From NCBI GenBank assembly GCA_021805405.1, contig JAJZFK010000311.1, positions 1 through 7,886 of the forward strand: a stretch of DNA of 7,886 nucleotides. The letters run 5' to 3'. Under the pieces are notes generated by a model, which did no database searches, was not told where the DNA came from, and worked only from the letters and a program-made list of their open reading frames with translations. Each line of letters opens with the position of its first letter. The first letter of the stretch is position 1. This document shows, in pieces, positions 1-6,478 of the stretch. A program made the translations under genes and the position numbers. Origin of the DNA: a bacterium. Its GTDB lineage: Bacteria; Armatimonadota; Chthonomonadetes; Chthonomonadales; Chthonomonadaceae.

Positions 1-1
1 G

Positions 2-1750
2 GGATCATTTCCTCGCGGATTGGCCCTCATGGTTCGGTCGCTTACCACCTGGACGTACGATGGTGACCCTTTAGGTCCGGTCGCATTTCAGAAGCCGATG
101 GACAGGCTGCGGGAAAAAGTCTTTGGTGCCAATGACGTAAATGCTCACCTCAAATCGCTAATTCGCGTTCACCTGCTCCAGAATCAGCACCGCATCTCAG
201 CTACCATATTGCCAGACCCTGCGCTTGATCAGGTATGGACAGCAGCCGAACAGGAGCGCCTGGCGGCATTAAAGTCCTCACTCGGTGAGCATGAGCTTGC
301 AAAAATCAACGCGGAATTTGAACGGCTCCAGCAAATGCAGCATACTCCGGATTCTCCCGAGGCACAGGCGAGTCTCCCTTCGTTACACCTATCCGACCTC
401 CCTCGAGAGGTCAAGACGACACCTACAGCGCTAACCAATCTGGGCGAAACTCAGGTTCTTAGCCATGATCTGTTCTCCAATGGCATACTCTATGCGCAAT
501 TTGCATTCAATCTGCGCGGCCTGCCCGCTCGGCTGGTGCCATACCTCCACCTATTTAGCCGATCACTTACCGAACTGGGCACGTTGACTCGCGATGCAAC
601 CGACTTCACTAGATGGATAGGCTGCAAAACTGGCGGGGTGGGCGCTTCGGCCATGGCCACCACTGTGAGAAATAGTTCGCAGCCTGCGGCGCGGCTCATG
701 GTTACAGGCAAGGCAACCGCAGCACACATACCTGATCTATTTGCAATTATTCGCGAGGCCATTCTCGAAGTCAACCTTGACAACCGCCAGCGATTTGAAC
801 AGATGGTCCAGGAGGAGAAGGCGAGACTGGAAGCAGCACTTGCTCCCGCAGGTCGCAGTTTTATCGCCAGCAGGCTGCAGGCAAGTTACCACCAGGAAGG
901 GTGGTTTAGCGAGATAACTGGCGGAATAGAGTATTTGCTATTTGTGCGCAACCTTGCTGCGCGCATCTCAACCGAGTGGCCGGCAATTCTCGCGGACCTG
1001 CGCTCGATGTTTGACATTATCATTCGCCGTCACAATCTGATAGTAAACCTTACCGCGGATAGTAACACGCTTGAGCAAGCTCATGCACAACTTCCGCAGT
1101 TACTACAGCCGTTAAACAATTCGCCAATTGCGGATGAGGTGTGGCCGGTGGCTCTCGACTGGCAGAATGCCGGCTTTACGATACCTGGCCAGGTAAACCA
1201 TGTGGGTCTAGCCGTAGATTTGGCAAACGGAGGTTTCTCACCCAACGGCTCTGCAATTGCCATCCAGAAGCTACTGGGTACTACGTGGCTGTGGGAACGA
1301 GTTCGCCAGGAGGGTGGCGCCTATGGAGCCGGAGCCTCCATTAGCAGGCTGACGGGCATCATGGCGTTCGCGTCTTACCGCGATCCAAATCTAACCCGCA
1401 CTCTGGAAAACTTCCGCAACGCAGCGCGATTCCTCGAGTCGCTGGAGATCAGTGACGAAGAATTGGAGCGCACAGTTGTGGGAAGCATTGGCTCCATGGA
1501 TGCGTATCAACTACCGGACGGACGCGGCTTTTCAGCGCTTGTTCATCACCTTGCAGGCATCACCGACGGATGGAGGCAGCAGTCTCGCGAAGAGCTCATG
1601 GCCACCACCCGCGAGGATATTCGGGCATTTGGCGCGGCACTTCAATCGGTGCTACCCTCCGCCCGTTTTGGAGCGATGGCAAGCGAAGCCGCTATCAATG
1701 CCGCCAACACCGAACAGCCTGGTCTACTTCAGACGGTGCGCGTACTGTAA
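2..1750 (+). CDS. C-terminal part of an M16C (presequence protease-like) zinc metallopeptidase, 5' end outside window
   Basis: Members of this family degrade short unstructured peptides inside a closed chamber built from four M16 lobes. The reading frame is open from base 2 with no stop, and its first residues (GSFPRGLALM) read as internal family sequence, so the TTG at 20 is not a start. About 582 residues are visible of a usual total near 970. The N-terminal lobe with the HxxEH zinc site is therefore missing from view. What remains fits the M16C-associated region (helical linker near nt 260-400, with TPDSPE and the SLHLSDLP stretch) followed by the C-terminal M16 lobe. The substrate-binding Arg and Tyr of the R-x4-GAY motif are present (codons at 1304 and 1322), followed by SYRDPNL (near 1373) and a family-like DAYQLPDGRG (near 1499). 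No frameshift is seen, and it ends at TAA. Family assignment is firm. Cellular location cannot be judged without the N-terminus. Confidence 0.93.
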   Translation, partial: GSFPRGLALMVRSLTTWTYDGDPLGPVAFQKPMDRLREKVFGANDVNAHLKSLIRVHLLQNQHRISATILPDPALDQVWTAAEQERLAALKSSLGEHELAKINAEFERLQQMQHTPDSPEAQASLPSLHLSDLPREVKTTPTALTNLGETQVLSHDLFSNGILYAQFAFNLRGLPARLVPYLHLFSRSLTELGTLTRDATDFTRWIGCKTGGVGASAMATTVRNSSQPAARLMVTGKATAAHIPDLFAIIREAILEVNLDNRQRFEQMVQEEKARLEAALAPAGRSFIASRLQASYHQEGWFSEITGGIEYLLFVRNLAARISTEWPAILADLRSMFDIIIRRHNLIVNLTADSNTLEQAHAQLPQLLQPLNNSPIADEVWPVALDWQNAGFTIPGQVNHVGLAVDLANGGFSPNGSAIAIQKLLGTTWLWERVRQEGGAYGAGASISRLTGIMAFASYRDPNLTRTLENFRNAARFLESLEISDEELERTVVGSIGSMDAYQLPDGRGFSALVHHLAGITDGWRQQSREELMATTREDIRAFGAALQSVLPSARFGAMASEAAINAANTEQPGLLQTVRVL

Positions 1751-1765
1751 ACCACCACTACTCAT

Positions 1766-1800
1766 GCCTCATCCTGGGCAATTCGTGCGCAGGATGAGGC
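1766..1800 (+). terminator. Strong hairpin, probable (bidirectional) terminator
   Basis: A perfect 11-bp inverted repeat, GCCTCATCCTG (1766-1776) and CAGGATGAGGC (1790-1800), encloses 13 nt that can pair further (GCA/TGC) around a 5-nt loop. It begins 15 nt after the peptidase stop codon and is followed by TTTGGATTCT, a weak T-rich tail. The convergent 69-residue gene ends at 1868, so the same hairpin may stop transcripts from both sides. On the minus strand no T tract follows it, so termination from that side is less certain. Confidence 0.75.
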
Positions 1801-1867
1801 TTTGGATTCTACCCACCAGGCATCTTGAGCACGTTCGCAACCAGATTTAGGTAGGCGGTTAGTGACC

Positions 1868-2077
1868 CTAAATCACCAGGTCAACTAGATCCGATATAAC
1901 CCCCTCAAGGTCATCGAGCTTGCACTGAAATTCAAACGCCTTCTTGCTTTCCTGCCACCTTTCAGAACGGTCATCGAAATAACCCTGCATCTCGTTCAAC
2001 AGAGTCTCAAGGTTCTCTTGTGCAACTGTCTTCAACGCCCGCCACTGTGCGTCGTTAGGTAAGTTCGATTGTGCCAT
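1868..2077 (-). CDS. Small hypothetical protein, 69 aa, charged and mostly helical
   Basis: The function is not recognised. The start is well supported: AGGAGAT (minus strand, at 2083-2089) lies 5 nt before the ATG, a near-ideal Shine-Dalgarno arrangement, and the ORF ends at TAG 1868-1870. The product is acidic and rich in Glu, Asp, Gln and Leu. It has no signal peptide or membrane segment, and one Cys. It looks like two amphipathic helices. The second half, with RSERWQES (about residues 37-44) then KLDDLEGVISDLVDL, recalls a pattern I remember from small hypothetical proteins, some in phage genomes. That resemblance is from memory only. It stands alone, convergent to the peptidase gene and 292 nt downstream of the phosphoesterase gene, so it is probably its own transcription unit. 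No clear promoter was found upstream. Confidence 0.75.
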   Translation of the reverse strand: MAQSNLPNDAQWRALKTVAQENLETLLNEMQGYFDDRSERWQESKKAFEFQCKLDDLEGVISDLVDLVI

Positions 2078-2109
2078 TGATCATCTCCTTTGCACCTCGC
2101 GCGTGGAAC

Positions 2110-2119
2110 CTCAAATTAC
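2110..2119 (+). repeat. Single copy of CTCAAATTAC motif upstream of the 69-aa gene
   Basis: CTCAAATTAC occurs here, 33 nt before the start codon of the 69-residue gene. It recurs exactly at 2240-2249, where it forms one arm of an inverted repeat. Because this copy overlaps the likely promoter or leader of the small gene, an operator role is possible, but that is inference. Confidence 0.4.
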
Positions 2120-2238
2120 CAGATGCCCGGCATACCTTTAGGTAGCGAGGTTCTGTATCCGATCAAGAACATCGTGGCCGCCTATACTCACTAACGCGGA
2201 TGGTGAAGCGCCACACGATGATCTCCCAATACTTAATC

Positions 2239-2272
2239 ACTCAAATTACACGAGATTTCGTAATTTGCGAGT
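2239..2272. repeat. Imperfect inverted repeat ACTCAAATTAC ... GTAATTTGCGAGT
   Basis: The left arm ACTCAAATTAC (2239-2249) pairs with the right arm GTAATTTGCGAGT (2260-2272) with one 2-nt bulge (GC) and a 10-nt central segment. It lies in the gene-free spacer 2078-2369, 98 nt past the stop codon of the phosphoesterase gene (minus strand). It could be an AT-rich transcript-ending hairpin for that gene or a dyad binding site. No T tract follows on either strand, so a classical terminator is unlikely. The rest of the spacer shows no ORF with coding character and no RNA gene that I can recognise. Confidence 0.5.
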
Positions 2273-2369
2273 CATTCTCACGCCCAGCCCACTGCACAGC
2301 TCTCGTCACACTCAATGCCAATTGCGCCACTATGGTAGTAGATGACAAAACCTAGTTCAACTGATGCAG

Positions 2370-4931
2370 CTATTTGAGTTCATAACGATTTAGGGCGTGT
2401 ATTACGGGGGGAAGGGTCGACGTGCTACCCTTGATGGAACGCCATATGATGGCATTGAGCAGTTGTGAATTATTCTCATCCGCATGATGAAAATTCTGGC
2501 TCAAACTGATTTTGGCGTCATAGGATTTAGGGGTATTAAGCGCGGCTACAATGTTCCTTGCCGGCAGTATGGCGGTAAAGGATGCGTCGTTAAGTGGTTT
2601 TGCCACGAAATCATGAATGACGGGTGCATCCGCATCGTAGCGACACATTGCCTTAAGGTGGAGCAGTGCCTCTATGGTGTGCAGGATTGAGTCTGTGGTG
2701 TAGAAATGGTGATCTACACTGTTCTTCACAATGAATGGACTTATAACGTACGCAGTGGACCTGTGGCAGTCTACATGGTCATATCCGTTCTGTGCGTCGT
2801 CCTCCACCACAATAATTGCTGTCGAGTTCCAGTACGGGCTGTGGCTCACGGCTTGCACCACGCGCCCCACTGCATAATCGTTGTCCGCTACCATGGCCCT
2901 GGGCGTTGCATACCCAGGTTTTGTACCAATGGTATGATCACGCATAAAGCGCACCATCTCCAATGCAGGAAGGTTGCGATTCTTCACAAACTGCTTAAAC
3001 TCTCGTAACCACTCGGTTACCCTGGAATTACTGTGGTATTTGCCATACTCAGCCAACTGTGTAGGCGCTTTACAATCGTCTAGTGCCCAGGCATCGCTAT
3101 CGGCAAAGTTAAACGTGAGCCGCCTGAAATTAAGATCCGTGTGACCTACCAACCCTGGCTCGTCCGGATGGTTGTCTGCAACTACTAGCCTACCTGTTTG
3201 GGGGTTCTTATAGTTACCGCCCTGTAGAAAAAATCCGTAGTTTCTATAGCTTATTCCGGCTCTCGCTGCATCGTCCCAAAGATAGCCTCCAGGTGCTTCC
3301 GTTACATCTGGTAACCCTTGCCTGCTAACGGGTATTGCATTTACTACGCCCCCAAAATCGTAGAACCGGCCTCTTCCACTATAGTTATAAGGTACGTTGC
3401 GCTCCACATACTCGCTTGCCATCCCTTGGGTACACCAGTACCATCCGTCCGTTGAAACCTCAGCACTGCAAAAGTAGTTATCCAGTAGAACAAACCGTTC
3501 GGCAAGCGCATGTTGATTGGGAGTTACCGACTTGCCAAAGAGACAGAGTGATGGGTCACCGTTGCCTTGGGGCATATCGCCCAGTACCTGATCATACGTG
3601 CGGTTTTCTTTAATAATGTAGATAACGTGCTTTATCCCTGTTTTTGGGAGAGGCGCACTATCGACTGCCCGATTGTTTTGAGCAACCTTGGTGCTTAGCG
3701 ATTTCAACACGGCATTGCTGGGAGAGGGCATTATTTGCAAAGTACCGCTAATAATATTCTCAATATACCGGCCCCAGATACCAGTTGGCCCACTGGTTCT
3801 ACCATTTGGGTGCCTGGCGCGATCTCCCTTTGCGTTCGCCACAAATAACTTGCCACCGCGTACCTCTACCGCCGTGGGGTACCAGCCTGCGGGTATCTGG
3901 CCAAGGAATTTCAAGCGCAGATTAGTAACAGCGAACACCGCAACAGCATTTTTGTCGGCTAGCGTTACATATAGCCTGGTACCAGCACGGTTCAGCGCTA
4001 GAGCGGTGGGTGTAACGCCTGGTAGATGGGAGGCACCGCGAAGCGACACGGTTTGCATAACCTTATCGGTAAGGGTATTTAGAACGGTCACCGTGTCGGA
4101 GGAAGCATTGGCTACGTAAAGGAGACTTTGACTGCCATTTAAGAGCAACGCCACAGGGTGATCACCTGTGTGGATATTCCTCTGCACGTGCGGTGGTTGC
4201 GCACCACCAACGTAGACATCGGAAACAACACCGTCACGTTCGCTACTCACGTAAACTTTCTTATCGGCATTGGGCCCAGTGGTTACAGCAGCGACCGCAT
4301 ATGCAAATCCGGGAGTAGGCACGATCGTGGTTGAATGTTCTGGCGTCGTTTGAATAATTGCAAGTGAACTGGGTAACCCGCTGGCATCGCTCGTCTCGTT
4401 ATTCGCCACAAAAATTCTGTTTCCTGTGCTACTAACAGCGATGCCTGCAGGTAAAAATGGCTGCCGCTTAGTGGGCCCGTTAATGTCTAGCACCGAACCG
4501 GTAAATTGCAGCAAACCGTGACTATTCAGATTAAACATGCCTATCTTACCAGTTGAACCATAGGAGACGTAGAGCCTGAAGCTGCCGTCTGGCGTTTTGT
4601 GCGACGAAAACACAAGCCCGTAATAGAGGTTAAGTTGGTTAGGATTGCGCATGCTGTCGTGCTTAACCCCCAACTGCGAGACCACCGATCCAGTTTTGCA
4701 ATTAATGACCGACAGGTATTGCCGGAAACCGGCATCGGTAACCACGATATACTTACCATTTGGTGATATTGCCATGTTACAGGGGAAACTACCCACCGAT
4801 GCTTCCTTCCCTACGGGTGAAATCCGCTCCCCTGTAGGAAGTGGATTGTGCTGGGCGGAAGCGCTACCACACAGGAAATTTGGTAGAAACATCGCGAGTG
4901 CGACGGCGCGATACAACTTGTTAGGTCTCAT
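2370..4931 (-). CDS. Exported YncE-like beta-propeller / alkaline-phosphatase-superfamily phosphoesterase fusion
   Basis: This 853-residue protein is likely a secreted or periplasmic phosphoesterase; its substrate is unknown. Residues 1-26 form a signal peptide (charged start, hydrophobic core, ASA|Q cleavage). Residues ~35-370 form a YVTN/YncE-type beta-propeller with repeated blades such as LLYVANASSDTVTVLN (270-285). Residues ~430-790 are a phosphoesterase domain (PF04185 type). Metal-site motifs are KENRTYDQVLGDM (441-453) and EDDAQNGYDHVDCHR (710-724, with D711/D712, D718, H719, H723). The segment STDGWYWCT (493-501) holds Thr501, a candidate nucleophile by position only. NYSGRGR (516-522) and DHTIGTKPG (665-673) also match my recollection of the family. 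Length is normal for this two-domain architecture. The ATG is preceded by GGGGA at good spacing. It is flanked by 272 and 292 nt of non-coding DNA, so probably monocistronic. Domain calls are firm; physiological role is inferred. Confidence 0.93.
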   Translation of the reverse strand: MRPNKLYRAVALAMFLPNFLCGSASAQHNPLPTGERISPVGKEASVGSFPCNMAISPNGKYIVVTDAGFRQYLSVINCKTGSVVSQLGVKHDSMRNPNQLNLYYGLVFSSHKTPDGSFRLYVSYGSTGKIGMFNLNSHGLLQFTGSVLDINGPTKRQPFLPAGIAVSSTGNRIFVANNETSDASGLPSSLAIIQTTPEHSTTIVPTPGFAYAVAAVTTGPNADKKVYVSSERDGVVSDVYVGGAQPPHVQRNIHTGDHPVALLLNGSQSLLYVANASSDTVTVLNTLTDKVMQTVSLRGASHLPGVTPTALALNRAGTRLYVTLADKNAVAVFAVTNLRLKFLGQIPAGWYPTAVEVRGGKLFVANAKGDRARHPNGRTSGPTGIWGRYIENIISGTLQIMPSPSNAVLKSLSTKVAQNNRAVDSAPLPKTGIKHVIYIIKENRTYDQVLGDMPQGNGDPSLCLFGKSVTPNQHALAERFVLLDNYFCSAEVSTDGWYWCTQGMASEYVERNVPYNYSGRGRFYDFGGVVNAIPVSRQGLPDVTEAPGGYLWDDAARAGISYRNYGFFLQGGNYKNPQTGRLVVADNHPDEPGLVGHTDLNFRRLTFNFADSDAWALDDCKAPTQLAEYGKYHSNSRVTEWLREFKQFVKNRNLPALEMVRFMRDHTIGTKPGYATPRAMVADNDYAVGRVVQAVSHSPYWNSTAIIVVEDDAQNGYDHVDCHRSTAYVISPFIVKNSVDHHFYTTDSILHTIEALLHLKAMCRYDADAPVIHDFVAKPLNDASFTAILPARNIVAALNTPKSYDAKISLSQNFHHADENNSQLLNAIIWRSIKGSTSTLPPVIHALNRYELK

Positions 4932-4981
4932 TTATTCCCCGGGTCTCCGCCGGTGCTTAAAACCAGCCGACGGTAAACGCA

Positions 4982-5040
4982 ATTATCATACTAGCGACAT
5001 TTTGTACCCTTCTACTGTCATGAGAAGTTTAACGTGTCAT
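4982..5040 (-). promoter_or_regulatory. Possible promoter region with ATGACA direct repeats, upstream of the phosphoesterase gene
   Basis: Read on the minus strand, ATGACAC (5034-5040) and ATGACAG (5015-5021) form a direct repeat with 19-bp spacing. They are followed by overlapping -10-like hexamers TATGAT (4985-4990) and GATAAT (4982-4987), about 50 nt before the start codon. No good -35 hexamer sits at the right distance, which would suit an activator-dependent promoter. The boxes resemble half-sites of the PhoB type (CTGTCAT on the plus strand). However, the spacing is 19 rather than 11 and the orientation is opposite, so PhoB control is speculative. The rest of the 4932-5203 spacer holds only a small 5-bp hairpin (5156-5169). 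Confidence 0.3.
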
Positions 5041-5203
5041 TAAAGTTTTGTTAAGGCGCAGCCAATGTGAAGTAGACCGTAGACTTACCTCGTAGGCACT
5101 GGCCCATACATCTGCCCGTCTAGAGAGGAAGTGAGGAGGTTACTTTGTTTCTACCACGGTTTGGACCGTACTGTGCCAACAGGAGAATGTGCACGATTAC
5201 CGC

Positions 5204-6244
5204 TTACAGTAGTAGCTCTGCAATCTCATCATGGCCGCCGTGAAGCGCCCATCCTGCAGGAGTGCCACCCCATTGTGGTTCTACCACGCCGGTGTAAACA
5301 CCACGTGACAGTAGCAGGTCAACGATCTCTCTATGCCCTCGGTTGGCTGCCTCGTGTAACGCAGTGCGCTCAGTTATGCCCACGCTAGGCGCTACCAGCC
5401 GGTCACCTGTGGCTCCTGCCTGTAATAGCGCCTCTACGATATCGAGGTGATTATGCACTACGGCATATATAAGCGCCCTCTCTATTAGATCGTGCTGAGG
5501 CGTCTCTCGTAAAAGCTCGTATACCCGCTCGCTGTTACCCAGCCCTGCAAAGTGCCTTAGGTCTGCTGCTGCCCCTCGAGCGGCAAGCGCTCGCGCCGTG
5601 CCCAGGCCGCAGTTCCACAGTGGTAACGTGAGCATATCGGGTTCTTGTAGGGCCTCAACCGAGGCACCGAACTTAGCTAGAAGGTCGATAAGTGCAACAG
5701 CTACGCCGGCATCCGATACCTGCTTGCCTGTAATGACTAGACCTATGGTGGTAGAGCGTGGTGGTTTTCCGCAAACAGCATTGGGATTGGCACCGCGTTC
5801 GAGCAACAGCGCGGTGATCTCCAGAATGTTAGAAGGTAACTGGCAGCGGATGGGGTTTCCGGCGATATGGTGGAGTAGCATTGCACCGGCGAAATACCCG
5901 TCCTCGTACCAGTCGCCACAATTGCACCGATATTTTAGAACCGAAGGGTTATCATCTAGCATTCGCGTTAGGCGCACAAGGTCACCGGTATCTAGCGCGT
6001 CGACTGCGTTTCGAAAAAGCAGATAGTCCTTGAACCTCGCCCAGCTGGAAAACCCATTTTCCCTAGAAATAATGAGTTGCGCATCGGATAGAAGCAATCG
6101 GTCCACGATGAACGGTATTCCCAATTCCGGGTGGTGGGCACGAATTCGTTCGAGTGCGGCGGGTGAAGCTGCACGAGCCTGTTTCAGCAGGTCTTTTGCC
6201 TGTGTTTTGTACTGGCTAATGTCCACACCAGACGGCATGTTCAT
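5204..6244 (-). CDS. Ankyrin-repeat protein, 346 aa, cytoplasmic
   Basis: This is a protein-interaction scaffold of unknown partner. There is no signal peptide and no membrane segment. Residues 1-70 form the helical N-terminal region often seen in bacterial ankyrin proteins: QAKDLLKQARAASPAALERI and AHHPELG, then SDAQLIISRENGFSSWARFK. Ankyrin repeats follow. The clearest are LEITALLLERGANPNAV (141-157), ALIYAVVHNHLDIVEALLQAGA (257-278), TALHEAANRGHREIVDLLLSRG (294-315) and TPAGWALHGGHDEIAELLL (328-346). The middle part (160-250) is more degenerate. The chain stops within the second helix of the last repeat. The first of two in-frame ATGs (6244 and 6238) is favoured because GGAG (minus strand, 6250-6253) sits 5 nt upstream. 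It is transcribed away from the esterase gene's 3' end and toward the phosphoesterase gene, with 272 nt between the coding regions. The fold is certain; the role is not. Confidence 0.92.
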   Translation of the reverse strand: MNMPSGVDISQYKTQAKDLLKQARAASPAALERIRAHHPELGIPFIVDRLLLSDAQLIISRENGFSSWARFKDYLLFRNAVDALDTGDLVRLTRMLDDNPSVLKYRCNCGDWYEDGYFAGAMLLHHIAGNPIRCQLPSNILEITALLLERGANPNAVCGKPPRSTTIGLVITGKQVSDAGVAVALIDLLAKFGASVEALQEPDMLTLPLWNCGLGTARALAARGAAADLRHFAGLGNSERVYELLRETPQHDLIERALIYAVVHNHLDIVEALLQAGATGDRLVAPSVGITERTALHEAANRGHREIVDLLLSRGVYTGVVEPQWGGTPAGWALHGGHDEIAELLL

Positions 6245-6256
6245 AACGTCTCCACT

Positions 6257-6279
6257 CCTGGCACTAGAGTGCAGGCCTG
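6257..6279. promoter_or_regulatory. Palindromic site in the leader of the ankyrin gene
   Basis: CCTGGCACT AG AGTGCAGG forms an 8-bp dyad with one bulged G (6257-6275). It overlaps a second perfect palindrome, CAGGCCTG (6272-6279). The block lies 13-35 nt before the start codon, just upstream of the ribosome-binding site. It could be an operator, or an RNA hairpin affecting translation. The sequence shows the symmetry only. Confidence 0.3.
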
Positions 6280-6385
6280 TCGTCCGCTAGGTCAGGCAGA
6301 AAGGAGAGCGATTAATGGGGAGACGTGGTTATAGGATGAGTACCGCTCTTTTCGCTGATGGGACGCGACTCCATCGCGTTTGGGC

Positions 6386-6415
6386 AGTGTACCACCGATT
6401 GAAATCCATCGTCAA
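6386..6415 (-). promoter_or_regulatory. Candidate sigma70-type promoter for the ankyrin gene
   Basis: On the minus strand, TTGACG (6410-6415) and TACACT (6386-6391) are separated by 18 nt. They match the -35 box at 5 of 6 bases and the -10 box at 4 of 6. Initiation would fall near 6379, giving a leader of about 135 nt before the ATG at 6244. The leader would begin with a 6-bp hairpin (ACGCGA/TCGCGT, 6363-6379) and contain the palindromes at 6257-6279. This is the best promoter match I found in the window, but it was found by eye. Confidence 0.45.
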
Positions 6416-6437
6416 CTGTTCCGCGAGGCAGGGTTGT

Positions 6438-6470
6438 TGTCCCCTTACCAGGCAGTTGGGTAAGGGGACA
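6438..6470. terminator. Perfect 12-bp inverted repeat after the acetylesterase gene, possible terminator or REP-like element
   Basis: TGTCCCCTTACC (6438-6449) and GGTAAGGGGACA (6459-6470) are exact reverse complements around a 9-nt loop. The repeat begins 8 nt past the acetylesterase stop codon (minus strand), a position typical of a terminator. However, no T tract follows on the minus strand, so a factor-independent terminator would be atypical. The GGGGACA arm followed by an AATCTATTTT flank recalls palindromic REP-like elements, but only one copy lies in this window. The spacer between the two flanking genes (6245-6478) otherwise holds the ankyrin promoter and leader signals. Confidence 0.55.
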
Positions 6471-6478
6471 GTAGGAAT

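Noticed and set aside
20..22. TTG at 20 as the start of the peptidase
   Set aside because: The frame is open upstream to the window edge, and the upstream residues (GSFPRG) continue the M16C family sequence. This is therefore an internal codon of a truncated gene.
4985..5040. Canonical PhoB box
   Set aside because: The TGTCAT units are 19 bp apart instead of 11 and point away from the gene, so only a loose similarity is claimed.
4541..5043. Overlapping ORFs on both strands within the propeller-coding region (e.g. 4541-4759 minus, 4645-5043 plus)
   Set aside because: They are out-of-frame shadows of the phosphoesterase gene, with low-complexity random composition and no ribosome-binding sites.
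5156..5169. ACGGT-TTGG-ACCGT hairpin after the ankyrin gene as a terminator
   Set aside because: A stem of only 5 bp with no T tract on either strand; too weak to call.
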